Notes: generated by a model not told the origin, from the letters alone. 64,000 bases of DNA from Halorubrum trapanicum (GCF_017873555.1 NZ_JAGGKE010000009.1:1-64000); one strand, 5' to 3'. Numbered from the stretch's first letter, positions 52,247 through 61,313 are shown. Numbers and translations: made by a program.

Positions 52247-52840
52247 ATGACAGGACAACAGATCCTGATGATCGTCGGCGACTTCGGGGAGGATTACGAG
52301 ATCATGGTGCCGTTTCAGGCGCTCCAAGCGGTCGGCCACGAGGTCCACGCCGTCTGCCCGGAAAAATCGGGCGGCGACACCGTCAAGACCGCGATCCATG
52401 ACTTCCGGGGCGACCAGACGTACCTGGAGACGCGCGGCCACGACTTCGAACTCACGCACGGGTTCGACGAGGTCGACCCGGCCGACTACGACGCGCTGGT
52501 CGTCCCGGGCGGACGCGCCCCCGAGTACCTCCGCGGGTACGACGAGGTGCTCGACGCGGTGCGGCACTTCTTCGAGACCGACAAGCCCGTCGCGTCGATC
52601 TGTCACGGCCCACAGATCCTCGCGGCCGCCGGCGTGCTCGACGGCTACGAGATGACCGCGTACCCCGCCGTCAGGCCCGAGGTCGAGGCCGCCGGCTGCT
52701 CGTGGGTCGACGGCGTGACGACCGACGGGAACCTCGTCACCGGGCAGGCGTGGCCCGACCACCCCGAGTGGATCGCACAGTTCCTCGACGTGCTCGGCAC
52801 CGAGATCGACCACGAGGCGACGGCTGCGACCGCGGACTGA
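52247..52840 (+). CDS. DJ-1/PfpI family protein (Hsp31-like)
   Basis: A 197-residue member of the DJ-1/PfpI superfamily. The nucleophile elbow is [14 protein letters not shown] (C119, His120). Opening [20 protein letters not shown] with the conserved Glu and the [15 protein letters not shown] loop are typical of PfpI proteases/glyoxalase III-type members. Likely cytoplasmic deglycase or peptidase; not tested. Confidence 0.9.
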   Translation: MTGQQILMIVGDFGEDYEIMVPFQALQAVGHEVHAVCPEKSGGDTVKTAIHDFRGDQTYLETRGHDFELTHGFDEVDPADYDALVVPGGRAPEYLRGYDEVLDAVRHFFETDKPVASICHGPQILAAAGVLDGYEMTAYPAVRPEVEAAGCSWVDGVTTDGNLVTGQAWPDHPEWIAQFLDVLGTEIDHEATAATAD

Positions 52841-52868
52841 GGCCGCCGCGGTCCCCGGAGACGGGTCG

Positions 52869-52922
52869 TTCGCCGGGGCCGATCGATTCGCCGGGGCCGA
52901 TCGGTTCGCCGGAGACGGGTCG
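52869..52922. repeat. 18-bp tandem repeat
   Basis: Three units of TTCGCCGGGGCCGATCGA-type sequence (52869, 52887, 52905), the third diverged, upstream of the DoxX-like gene. Confidence 0.7.
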
Positions 52923-52966
52923 GTCCGCCACCGCGATTTATGGGGTGCGGCCGCGTTGTGCGTCCC

Positions 52967-53392
52967 ATGAGCGACGACGAACCCACGGAGACGGCGGACG
53001 GGGCGGCCGACGAGGCGGCCGCCCGCGGTGCGCCCTCCCGGCTCGGCCGAATCCTGCTCGGCGTCGGTCTCGCCGCGCAGGCCTCGGAGGACTTCCGCGA
53101 CATGGACGACACGATCGAGTACGCCGAGTCGGCGGGCGTTCCGATGCCGGACGTGGCCGCGCCGTTCGCCTCCGGCATGATGGTGGTCGCCGGCCTCGGG
53201 ATCGCGCTCTGGCGGCTTCCCCGGGTCGCGACCGGCGCGGCGGTCGCCTTCCTGACGGTCGTGACCGCGACGATGCACGACTTCTGGAACACCGACGAGG
53301 ACGACAAAAGCGGCGAGCGACTCGCCTTCTTCGGCAACCTCGCGATGCTGGGCGGGGCCTTGGTGTTCCTCCGCGAGGCGTACAAGAAGTGA
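52967..53392 (+). CDS. DoxX-like membrane protein
   Basis: A 141-residue protein with an acidic N-terminal tail, a first helix (GRILLGVGLAAQASEDF), then PFASGMMVVAGLGIALW, a third (VATGAAVAFLTVVTATMHDF) and a last one (RLAFFGNLAMLGGALVFL), four membrane segments as in the DoxX/SURF4 family. The FWNTDEDDKS loop is typical. Function of the family is not settled. Converges with the CNNM gene across repeat copy 8. Confidence 0.82.
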   Translation: MSDDEPTETADGAADEAAARGAPSRLGRILLGVGLAAQASEDFRDMDDTIEYAESAGVPMPDVAAPFASGMMVVAGLGIALWRLPRVATGAAVAFLTVVTATMHDFWNTDEDDKSGERLAFFGNLAMLGGALVFLREAYKK

Positions 53393-53430
53393 TCGGAGAC
53401 GTGGGAACAGGTTCAAAGCCGGGATCGCCT

Positions 53431-53815
53431 GTTTATAATCTGTTGCTGGCGGATCGACGGCGAACACCTCCAAAGCCCCAGCCGCGAGGGCGAAGCACGG
53501 CGACGCAAGCACCGCAGCGAAGGAGCGAGCAACGCGAGCGACTGAGCGAGCAACGCGAGCGACTGAGCGAGGCGCACAGCGAGCCGTGCTTCGCCCTCGC
53601 GACTGCCCCTTTGAGTCCCGCACCGCACAGCACCGCAGCCTCACACCTCCCCAGCCTCGTCGCTCACGCCCTGCGGGCGTTCGCGACTCCCTCGCGCGTG
53701 CTCTCGCCGGCGGCTTCGCCGCCGGCTGTCAGAGAGACCTTCGGTCTCTCACTACTCGCGGCCGCCTTCGGCGGCCCCTCGGAGGCACGCGCCACCGCGT
53801 CGTTCCGTTATAAAT
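53431..53815 (-). repeat. structured dispersed repeat, copy 8, with three UUCG-type hairpins
   Basis: Sense strand is minus. Long stem: 53483-53500 pairs with 53584-53601 (18 bp). Second stem: 53659-53663 with 53683-53687 and an inner ACGCCC/GGGCGT hairpin. The terminal stem 53694-53701/53785-53792 encloses three perfect hairpins, all with TTC loops: 53706-53726 (9 bp), 53732-53750 (8 bp) and 53760-53776 (7 bp). TTATAAAT (53808-53815) also encodes the last residue and stop of the CNNM gene. TTTATAA also at the tail end. Confidence 0.92.
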
Positions 53816-54884
53816 CACCGGCGTCCAGCGGGTCCTCCAGCTGGCCCATCACCGCCTCCATGGCGTCGGTCGCGGTGATCAGCCCGACGACCTCGCCGTC
53901 CTCGATGACAAGGGCGAGCTCCTGTGACTCCGCCTGGAACTGGTCGAAGGCGTTGCTGACGCTCGCGTCCGCCGAGATCGTCATCGGCGGCGCGGCGACG
54001 TCCGCGAACGTCAGGTCGCCGTTCCGGAGTTCGTCGTAGCGGCTCACGATCGAGGGCGCGTACACGATCCCCTCGAAGTCGCTCAGGTCGTCGCCGACGA
54101 GCGGGAAGCGGCTGTGCGGGGTGTCGCGGATCCGGTCGAGGTTCTCCTCTGCGGAGACGGTCGTCGCCAGCGAGACGATTTGGTCGGCCGGGGTCAACAC
54201 CTCCCGCACGGCGAGTTCGTCGACGTCGAGCGCGTTGAGGACCTCCTCGCGGCGCTCCTCGGGGAGTTCGACCTCCTCCATCATCGAGCCGAGGCGGTTG
54301 CGGAGTTGCGCGCGCGTCTCCAGCACCTCCTCTTCGGCCTCCGTCCACGAGCCGGTCATCTCGACGCCGAACAGTCCGAGAGTGGCCTTCGCGACCCAGT
54401 CGCCGAACTTGATCAGCGGCGAGATGCTCCAGGCGAACCAGTAGAGCGGCCGGGAGCCGTACTCCGCGACCTGCTTCGAGCGCTCGACGCCGAGGTACGT
54501 CGGCGTCTGCTCGCCGTGCGTCAGGTGGACCATGTTGATGATGAAAAAGCCGAGCAGCGAGCCGGCGCCGGCGGACGCGAGCGCCGTGTTCTCGAATATC
54601 GGCGCGAACAGCGCGGCGAGTCCCGGCTCGGCGACGATCCCGAGCGCGATGGAGGTCCCGGAGATCCACACCTGACAGGTGGTGAGGTAGAACTCCAGGT
54701 CGTCGGTCATCTCCCAGGCGCGCCGCAGTCCGGGCGTGTCCATCTCCGACTCCGGATACTGTCTGAGGCGCGTCAGGCCGAACTCGATCGCCACGAAGTA
54801 CGCGTTGATCAGGATGAGGGCGACGCCGGCCGCCACGCGGAGACCGACCTCGACGGGAGGCATCGCTGTCGCAAGCGGGATCAT
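53808..54884 (-). CDS. CNNM/CorC-like membrane protein with CBS domains
   Basis: A 358-residue protein of the CNNM (DUF21) plus CBS-pair type, linked in other organisms to magnesium/cobalt efflux. Four hydrophobic segments cover residues about 10-175 (VALILINAYFVAIEFGLTRL, SIALGIVAEPGLAALFAPI, GSLLGFFIINMVHL, YWFAWSISPLIKF). The two CBS motifs follow (VREVLTPADQIVSLATTVSA, FPLVGDDLSDFEGIVY; and DASVSNAFDQFQAESQELAL). No CorC/HlyC C-terminal domain is present. The stop codon overlaps the repeat's AT box. Confidence 0.88.
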   Translation of the reverse strand: MIPLATAMPPVEVGLRVAAGVALILINAYFVAIEFGLTRLRQYPESEMDTPGLRRAWEMTDDLEFYLTTCQVWISGTSIALGIVAEPGLAALFAPIFENTALASAGAGSLLGFFIINMVHLTHGEQTPTYLGVERSKQVAEYGSRPLYWFAWSISPLIKFGDWVAKATLGLFGVEMTGSWTEAEEEVLETRAQLRNRLGSMMEEVELPEERREEVLNALDVDELAVREVLTPADQIVSLATTVSAEENLDRIRDTPHSRFPLVGDDLSDFEGIVYAPSIVSRYDELRNGDLTFADVAAPPMTISADASVSNAFDQFQAESQELALVIEDGEVVGLITATDAMEAVMGQLEDPLDAGDL

Positions 54885-54939
54885 CGTCTCACCGATCTCA
54901 GTGCGTACTTAAAAATGGTCGAGGACGCGGGACGACCCG

Positions 54940-56262
54940 CTACGCGTAGTCCTCGTACGTCGGCAGCCCTTCCTCGGGCGGGAACTCCTCGACCGGGACC
55001 GTCGTCTCGTCGCCGCTTTCCATGTCCTTCACCGTGTACTCGCCGTTCTCTAAGTCGCGCTCGCCGACGACCACGACCGTCTCGGCGTTGATCGAGTCGG
55101 CGTAGCCCAGCTGGGCGCCGAACGAGCGGTCGGAAACGTCCTGCTCGACGACCACGTCGTCGCCGAGCGCGCGGAGGTCGCTCGCGAGCGCGGCCGCCTC
55201 GCTCCGCGTGTCGCCCACCGAGAGGACGTAGTAGTCGGTCGACAGCGCCTCGTCGGGCCAGACGCCGGCGCGCTGGCAGAGGAGCTTGAGGGTGGCGTGG
55301 CCGGGCGCGACGCCGACCGCGGGGGTCGGCTGGCCGCCGAAGCTCTCGATGAGGTCGTCGTAGCGGCCGCCGCCGAAGACGGACCGGGACACCTCGCCGG
55401 TGGAGTCGAAGCACTCGAAGACGACGCCGGTGTAGTAGTCCAGCCCGCGAGCGGTCGTCAGGGAGACCTCACAGAACTCGCCCGCGCCGAAGTCGTCGGC
55501 CGCGGCGAGCACGTTCCGGAGGTTCTCGACCGCGTCCTCGACCGACTCGTCGCCGGCCTCCGCGACCGCGTCGAGGTCGGCGACCGTCTCGACGCCCGAG
55601 ATGAGGTCGTCGAACTCGCGCGCGGTGTCGCGAGAGAGACCCGCGTCGGAGAGGAGACCGATATACTCGCCGTCGTCGACCTTCGCGCGCTTGTCGACCG
55701 CGCGGATCGCGGCCTCCGCGTCGACCGCGTCGGGATCGGCGGCGAGCGACCGGACGAGCCCGCCGAGGATGTCGCGGTGGGAGACGCGGAACTCGAAGTC
55801 GTCGCCGGTGAGTCCGAGGTCCGTGAGCGCGTCGGCCGCGACCGCGAGCACCTCGGCGTCGGCCTCCGGCGCCGAGGAACCGAACACGTCGATGTTCGTC
55901 TGATAGAACTCGCGGAACCGGCCCTGCTGGACCTGCTCGTAGCGCCAGAACGGGCGGGTGGAGACCCACTTGATCGGCTTCGACAGCTCCTGCCCCCTCG
56001 CGACGACCATCCGGGCGACGGTCGGGGTGAGTTCGGGCGTCATCGAGACGCCGCGGCCGCCCTTGTCGTCGAAGGCGTACAGCTCCTCGACGATCTCCTC
56101 GCCGGACTTGTCGACGTACATCTCCGTCCGCTCCAAGGCGGGGGTGGCGATCTCGCGGAAGCCGTGCCGACTCGCGGCGTCCTCGATCGCGTCGGTCACC
56201 TCGCGGCGGGCGGACTGCTCGCCGGGGTAGAAGTCGCGGAATCCCTTGAGGCCGTCGTACAT
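54940..56262 (-). CDS. hisS: histidine--tRNA ligase
   Basis: A 440-residue class II synthetase that charges tRNA-His. Motif 2 includes FWRYEQVQQGRFREFYQ, the His-binding signatures are LTTARGLDYYTGVVFECF and GGGRYDDL, and the C-terminal anticodon domain is present (DYYVLSVGDTRSEAAALASD). Normal archaeal length. Confidence 0.95.
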   Translation of the reverse strand: MYDGLKGFRDFYPGEQSARREVTDAIEDAASRHGFREIATPALERTEMYVDKSGEEIVEELYAFDDKGGRGVSMTPELTPTVARMVVARGQELSKPIKWVSTRPFWRYEQVQQGRFREFYQTNIDVFGSSAPEADAEVLAVAADALTDLGLTGDDFEFRVSHRDILGGLVRSLAADPDAVDAEAAIRAVDKRAKVDDGEYIGLLSDAGLSRDTAREFDDLISGVETVADLDAVAEAGDESVEDAVENLRNVLAAADDFGAGEFCEVSLTTARGLDYYTGVVFECFDSTGEVSRSVFGGGRYDDLIESFGGQPTPAVGVAPGHATLKLLCQRAGVWPDEALSTDYYVLSVGDTRSEAAALASDLRALGDDVVVEQDVSDRSFGAQLGYADSINAETVVVVGERDLENGEYTVKDMESGDETTVPVEEFPPEEGLPTYEDYA

Positions 56263-56361
56263 AGGCGTCGGTTCGGCGGTCGCCCGCTTGAAAGCATCCT
56301 TTCGGGGGCGACCGCCGGCCCAGCGGACACGAGGGGCGGGCGGAGCAGGCCCCCCGCGCCG

Positions 56362-58779
56362 TCAGTCCGAGTTCGCCTCGCCCGTCGGAGCGGCGTCGCC
56401 GGTTCCGGGGTCAGCGACCGCCGGATCGGCAGTTCCCGGATCGGACGCCGGGGAGTCGAGGGATTCACCGTCGCCGTCCGCCGGTGCCACCTCCGCGTCC
56501 GTCTCGAACCGGTCGAGCGTCTCCGAGAGCCGGGCGGCGCGCTCGGAGAGCGACGAGACGGAGTCCGAGACCTCCGCCAGCGAGGTCGTCTGCTCCTCGG
56601 CGGCCGCGGCGACGGTGTCCGCCTCGGAGGCGGTCTCCTCGCTGATCGTCGCCACCTCGTCCGCCATGGAGACGACCTCCTCGGTGGAGGCGGCCTGCTC
56701 TTCGGTCACGTCGGAGATCTCCTGGACCCCGTCGTTGGTCTCGTCCGCGAGGTCGGCGATGTGTTCGAGGTCGTCGACGGCGGCATCGACGCGCTCCGCG
56801 GCGTCGTCGATCTGGTCGCTCGTCGACTCGACCTCGGCCGTCGACTGGTCCATCCGGGCGCGGATCGCGTCGATCCGCGACTCCGCGGTCTCCGCGGCGT
56901 CTTTCACCTCGTCGGACAGCGCCTTGATCTCCTCGGCGACCACCTCGAACCCCTTGCCGGCCTCGCCGGCGGAGCGGGCGGCCTCGATGTTGGCGTTCAA
57001 CGCGAGGATGTTCGTCTGCTCCGCGATCTCCGTGATCCGGTCTATCAGCTGGTCCACCTCGCTCACCTCGTCGTCGAGCGCGTGGATCGCCGCGACCGCC
57101 TCTTCGACGGTCTCCTCGGTCGTCTCCATCTCGTCGATCGCGTCCTCGGCGGCCTCCTGTCCGCGGTTGCCCGCCGCCGCCGTCCGCGCGGCGGCGTCGG
57201 CGACCTGGTCGGACGACGAGGCGACCTCCTCGATCGTCGCCGAGAGGTCGCTCATCTCGCCGCTCACCTCGGTCAGCGACTCGCTCTGGTCGGCGGCACC
57301 CTGCGATATCTCGTCGACCGACCCGGCGACCTCGGAGGCCGTCTCGGCCACCTCCTCGGCGGAGGCCGTCGCCTGCTCGGACGCCGAGGCGACCTCGTCG
57401 GCGAACGTCGAGAGGCGGGCGTACGTCCGCTCTATCTCCGCGATCATCCCGTTGAACTCCTCGGCGATCGCCGCCATCGCCTCGTCGTCGGTGTCGGTCC
57501 GCATCCGCGCGGTGAGGTCGCCGTCGGCCGCCTCCCGCATCGTCTCGCCGTAGTCGTCGGCGGTCGACTGCAACCGGTCGTTGCGCCGCGCCATCCGCTC
57601 GCGTTCGGTCTCCGCGGCCTCCTGTGCGGTCTCCGCCTCGTCGATCTTGGTGCTGAGGGAGTCGCGCATCGCGCCGAAAGACCCGTACAGCCGGCCGATC
57701 TCGTCGATTCGGTTCGTCTCCAGGTCGACCGAGAGGTCGCCGGACTCCATGCGCTCCGCGCGGTCGCGGAGGTCGCGCAGCGGGCCGACCGTCTGCCGGC
57801 TCAGGGCGAGTCCGACGACGACGAGCGAGAGGAGTCCGGCGCCGATCACCGTCAGGACGCTGGTTCCCACCGTGTCGCTCGCGGCGAAGGCCTGCGCGGT
57901 CGGGACGGTGGTGACCGCGACCCACTCCTTGTCGCCGGTCGAGGCGTACGCCGCCACCTCGTCGTCGCCGCGCTCGAAGTCGGTCCCGTCGCGGGACGCG
58001 CCGAGCTCGGCGACGACGTCGCCGTCGGCGTTCAGCGTGGCGTTGCCGCCGGAGAGAATCGTCTCGCCGTCGGCGTCGACGATCATCGTCTCCTGGTCGG
58101 CGTGGAGCTTCCGGAGGTTGTCGACCCGGTACTCCAGGGTGCCGACCAACACGACGACGCGCGACTCCTCGCCCTCGACGGGGCTGGCGAACGCCATCAC
58201 CTGATCGCCCATGGCGCTCGACTCGTAGGCGGTCGGCGAGTGCCACACGTCGTTCGAGGAGGTGAGGTCGACGCCGGGTTCGACGTCGGTCCACGGGGCG
58301 TCGACCCCGTCGACCGACTCGCCGCGCAGCGCGGGCGACGTGCTCGTGACGACGCTCCCCGCGGCCGTGTCGACGAGGTGGATCGCCCGCACGTCGACCG
58401 GGAGCTGCGCCTGCTTCTGGATCAGCTCTCCCTCGGCGGTCCCGGCGTCGGCCCCCGAGAGCGCCTGCGTCGACGAGACGGAGCGCGTGTGGGTCTCCAT
58501 CGAGACCGCCCACTCGTTGATCGAGTCAGCGTGCATGTCCACCGTCGAGGTGAGCTGCTGTTCGGCGTCCCGCTCGACCGTGGCTTCGGCGCTCGCGTAG
58601 TTCACGCCGCCGACGGCCGCGAGGACGACCACGACGAGGAGAATGGAGATGACGAACTTCGCCCGGTAGTTGCGCCGGATCACGCCCGGCGTGAGCCGCC
58701 TCGCGACCCGGCCGACGACCGAGTCGTCGGCGTCGTTCGGGGCGTCGTCGCCGCTCTCGCGGGAGCCGGGATCGCTCAT
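56362..58779 (-). CDS. methyl-accepting chemotaxis transducer (dCache-HAMP-MCP)
   Basis: An 805-residue haloarchaeal transducer. A membrane helix at about 42-62 is followed by an extracellular dCache-like domain (to about 320), a second helix (VLTVIGAGLLSLVVVGLAL), a HAMP domain and the long cytoplasmic coiled coil. The conserved hairpin tip is EIAEQTNILALNANIEAARS with GEAGKGFEVVAEEIK. The gene overlaps the preceding binding-protein gene by four bases, which resembles the BasB-BasT pair in Halobacterium, so it probably relays amino acid binding to CheA. Confidence 0.93.
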   Translation of the reverse strand: MSDPGSRESGDDAPNDADDSVVGRVARRLTPGVIRRNYRAKFVISILLVVVVLAAVGGVNYASAEATVERDAEQQLTSTVDMHADSINEWAVSMETHTRSVSSTQALSGADAGTAEGELIQKQAQLPVDVRAIHLVDTAAGSVVTSTSPALRGESVDGVDAPWTDVEPGVDLTSSNDVWHSPTAYESSAMGDQVMAFASPVEGEESRVVVLVGTLEYRVDNLRKLHADQETMIVDADGETILSGGNATLNADGDVVAELGASRDGTDFERGDDEVAAYASTGDKEWVAVTTVPTAQAFAASDTVGTSVLTVIGAGLLSLVVVGLALSRQTVGPLRDLRDRAERMESGDLSVDLETNRIDEIGRLYGSFGAMRDSLSTKIDEAETAQEAAETERERMARRNDRLQSTADDYGETMREAADGDLTARMRTDTDDEAMAAIAEEFNGMIAEIERTYARLSTFADEVASASEQATASAEEVAETASEVAGSVDEISQGAADQSESLTEVSGEMSDLSATIEEVASSSDQVADAAARTAAAGNRGQEAAEDAIDEMETTEETVEEAVAAIHALDDEVSEVDQLIDRITEIAEQTNILALNANIEAARSAGEAGKGFEVVAEEIKALSDEVKDAAETAESRIDAIRARMDQSTAEVESTSDQIDDAAERVDAAVDDLEHIADLADETNDGVQEISDVTEEQAASTEEVVSMADEVATISEETASEADTVAAAAEEQTTSLAEVSDSVSSLSERAARLSETLDRFETDAEVAPADGDGESLDSPASDPGTADPAVADPGTGDAAPTGEANSD

Positions 58780-60035
58780 TCGCCCACCTCCGGGGAGACC
58801 GCCTCGATGACGTTGATCCCGTCGGCGTCGTACCGGAAGTACTCGTAGTCGATGCCGGAGACGTCGCCGTTCTCGTCGAACACTATCTCGCTCGACGCCC
58901 CCCGGTACTCGACCGGGTCGCCCGCGGCGGCGCGGCGCACGCCCTCGGCGAGGGAGTCCGGCGTGACCTCGGTGCCGCCCTCCGAGACGACGTTCCGCAT
59001 CTGCTCGCGGATCGCGCCGCCGTCGTTCTCGCCCGCGGCGGCGTTCGCGAGGAGGAGCACCGCCGCGGCGTCGTACCCGTTCGCGGTGAAGATCCCCGGA
59101 GCGCTCCCGTACTCGGACTCGTAGCGCTCGGCGAAGGTCTCGTAGCCGGGACCGTTCGAGGACGGGGCTGTCCCGTAGACGTTCGACATCGGTTCGCCCA
59201 CCTGCTCCGGGAGCGACGGGTCCATCATCCCGTCGGTGGTGAAGACGGTCTCCTCGCCGGCGTAGCCGTCGTAGTAGTGGCCGAATATCTCGACGCCGTC
59301 CTCCGGGTAGCCGATCACGAAGAGCAGGTCCGGCTCGCCGGAGAGCGCGGTCGCCAGCGGCTCCTCGTACTCGTCGGAGAACGACACCTGTCGCTGTATC
59401 TCGCCGTCGAAGGACGTGGCGAAGGCGCCGGAGAGTTGTCGTCCGTAGTCGCCCGCGATGAACAGCGTCGCCGCCGACGACGCGCCGTGTTCGTCGGCCG
59501 CGAGCCCCGCGGCCACGACGGCCTGCAGGGAGTCGTCGGGCGCGGTCCGGAAGCTGAAGCCGCGGTCGTTGAGGATCGAGAGCGTCGGCGTCGTGCTCGC
59601 GGGCGAGCAGTTGACGACCTCCGACGGGATGGAGGCCTGCTGGACCGCCTGGAGGGTCACGTCGGAGCCGAGCGGTCCGGCGACGGCCGGGAACCCGGCG
59701 TCGACGAGCGTCCGCATCGCGTCGATCCCGCCGCGAGCCGTCGTCTCCGAGTCCTCGATCTGCCACTCGACGTCGGCCTCGATCTCCGAGGCGTCGAGCT
59801 GTTTGCCCGGGAGCTCGACCGCGTCGGCGATCGGCGTCCCCACTGACTCCAACCCGCCGGAAAGCGCCATCACGCCGCCGTATCGGAGGGTTCGCTCCGA
59901 CAGAGGCGTGCGGCGATCCTCGGTGCGTTCGGCGTTCGATCCGAGACAGCCCCCCAGCCCGAAGGCGGCGGCTCCGGCCGTCGCGCCAAGCAGCTCGCGG
60001 CGGCCGCGTTCCGGTATCGGTCTGTTACGACACAC
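58776..60035 (-). CDS. branched-chain amino acid-type binding lipoprotein (BasB-like)
   Basis: A 419-residue exported binding protein starting with GTG. Signal: RGRRELLGATAGAAAFGLGGC with lipobox LGGC. The fold is the periplasmic Leu/Ile/Val-binding type (GGVMALSGGLESVGTPIADA, AVAGPLGSDVTLQAVQQASI, VIGYPEDGVEIFGHYYDGY). No ABC permease or ATPase genes follow; instead it is coupled to a chemotaxis transducer, arguing for a chemotactic binding protein (BasB-like) rather than an importer. Confidence 0.88.
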   Translation of the reverse strand: MCRNRPIPERGRRELLGATAGAAAFGLGGCLGSNAERTEDRRTPLSERTLRYGGVMALSGGLESVGTPIADAVELPGKQLDASEIEADVEWQIEDSETTARGGIDAMRTLVDAGFPAVAGPLGSDVTLQAVQQASIPSEVVNCSPASTTPTLSILNDRGFSFRTAPDDSLQAVVAAGLAADEHGASSAATLFIAGDYGRQLSGAFATSFDGEIQRQVSFSDEYEEPLATALSGEPDLLFVIGYPEDGVEIFGHYYDGYAGEETVFTTDGMMDPSLPEQVGEPMSNVYGTAPSSNGPGYETFAERYESEYGSAPGIFTANGYDAAAVLLLANAAAGENDGGAIREQMRNVVSEGGTEVTPDSLAEGVRRAAAGDPVEYRGASSEIVFDENGDVSGIDYEYFRYDADGINVIEAVSPEVGE

Positions 60036-60258
60036 ACGCCTCCGGAATCAGCTCCGGGTTTTAACCCCTCAGATCGAGTTATCGTATTCGATAAATTGTT
60101 TTGAGACACATAATCAAGGGCCGAGAGAACGTGTAACACGGCATCAGGCCCGAGAGTTGTCTATTATCGATCACGACACACCAGAGACAGAATTTGAGAA
60201 ACGGAGTAGATCGAGACGGAGAGAGATCGATCGGCGGTGACGCCGCGTCCCGGGACTG
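60036..60258. other. promoter region of the binding protein-transducer operon
   Basis: On the minus strand GGGTTAAAAC (about 60057-60065) lies 25-30 bases from the GTG start, giving a leaderless promoter. Just upstream TTATCG-TATT-CGATAA (60079-60094) is a perfect 6-bp inverted repeat that could bind a regulator. The rest is AT-richer than average and holds no gene. Confidence 0.5.
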
Positions 60259-60360
60259 CCCTCGATGTCCTCCCGCCCTCGATGTCCTCCCGCCCTCGAT
60301 GTCCTCCCGCCCTCGATGTCCTCCCGCCCTCGATGTCCTCCCGCCCTCGAAGTCCTCCCT
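60259..60360. repeat. 17-bp tandem repeat, six units
   Basis: CCCTCGATGTCCTCCCG is repeated perfectly five times from 60259, with a sixth diverged unit ending near 60360. The period is not a multiple of three and there are no spacers, so it is not coding or a CRISPR array. It lies just past the stop of the PP-loop gene (minus strand). Confidence 0.92.
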
Positions 60361-60365
60361 CGCGC

Positions 60366-60959
60366 TCAGTCGTTCCGGCCGTGGACGTACGTCTGGTCGT
60401 GGTCGGGGAACACGTCGCCGACGGTCTCCGCGCCGTACTCGTCGGCGATGAGCGTCCGGAGCTCGTCCTCGTAGTCCGCCTTCGGGACCTCCTCGCTGGG
60501 TCCCTGCTGGACGTCGAAGGTGGCGTCGACGAGCTGGTCGACCGCGTGGCGGCCGAACCCGGAGAGCGGGGAGATGTAGTCGATCTCGTTGCGGTCTTCG
60601 AGGCTCTGCGCCTGCGCCCGCGACACCGTGGGGACGCGGTCGTCGCGGCGCGTCCCGTCGGCGATGGCGTCGACGTCGAGCGCGGCGATGGTCTCTAAGG
60701 CGTGCTCGTGGACGCGCTGGATCCCGTTCCGGGGGTAGCCGTCGGCGACCATGGTCTCGGCGGCGCTCTCCGCCACCTCGCGGTCGAGATCGACGCGCTC
60801 GAACGGGAATCCGAGCTCGGCGGCCGCCCGCTCGGCGTGCTCCCAGTCGTCCGTAAGCCCGAAGCTCCCGGTGACGCAGCGCACGTCGTAGAACCGGTCG
60901 AGCAGGTGGGCGGCGAGCGAGGAGTCTTTCCCCCCGCTGTACAGCAGCGCCAGCTCCAT
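60366..60959 (-). CDS. PP-loop ATPase-like protein
   Basis: A 197-residue N-type ATP pyrophosphatase-fold protein: LALLYSGGKDSSLAAHLLDR is the PP-loop. Later AIADGTRRDDRVPTVSRAQA and a YISPLSGFGRHAVDQLVD segment recall tRNA-modifying or asparagine synthase-like adenylating enzymes. The reaction is unknown. Its ATG directly follows the PDCD5 stop (TAGATG), so they are cotranscribed. Confidence 0.82.
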   Translation of the reverse strand: MELALLYSGGKDSSLAAHLLDRFYDVRCVTGSFGLTDDWEHAERAAAELGFPFERVDLDREVAESAAETMVADGYPRNGIQRVHEHALETIAALDVDAIADGTRRDDRVPTVSRAQAQSLEDRNEIDYISPLSGFGRHAVDQLVDATFDVQQGPSEEVPKADYEDELRTLIADEYGAETVGDVFPDHDQTYVHGRND

Positions 60960-61313
60960 CTACCGGCGGCGGATGTCGAAGCTCTTCTGTTCGGGCTGGA
61001 GCTCTTTGAGCAGGTCTCGCATCTGGTCCTCGTCGATCTGCCCCTGAATACGGCCGCTCTGCGCCAGCGCGGCGACCTGTTTTTTCACCTTCTCGCCGAA
61101 CTGCGGCTTCGACATCTCGACCGCGTTGAGCCGCTGGCGCGCGCCGTCGGTGAGGTGCTGTTTCAACACTGCCTCCTGCTGGGCCTCGGCGCGCTCTTGG
61201 GCCTCCTGTTGGGCCTCGGCGGCGTCGCCCTCGCCGCCCTGGCGCTCGCGAAGCTCTTCCATCTTCTGTTCGCGCAGTTCCTCGAGCCGTTCGTCGTCGG
61301 GGTTGCCGCTCAT
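60960..61313 (-). CDS. PDCD5-family DNA-binding protein
   Basis: A 117-residue basic/helical protein: [60 protein letters not shown]. It is the archaeal homolog of PDCD5/TFAR19, a DNA-binding helical bundle with unclear role. An extra Glu/Ala/Gln-rich linker lies near the N-terminus. ATG 61313 chosen. Confidence 0.92.
   Translation of the reverse strand: MSGNPDDERLEELREQKMEELRERQGGEGDAAEAQQEAQERAEAQQEAVLKQHLTDGARQRLNAVEMSKPQFGEKVKKQVAALAQSGRIQGQIDEDQMRDLLKELQPEQKSFDIRRR

Noticed and set aside
55297..58848. 1183-codon plus-strand ORF
   Set aside because: Antisense to hisS and the chemoreceptor; composition is that of a GC shadow.
60259..60360. Possible CRISPR array
   Set aside because: The 17-bp units are directly adjacent with no spacers, and no cas gene is present.
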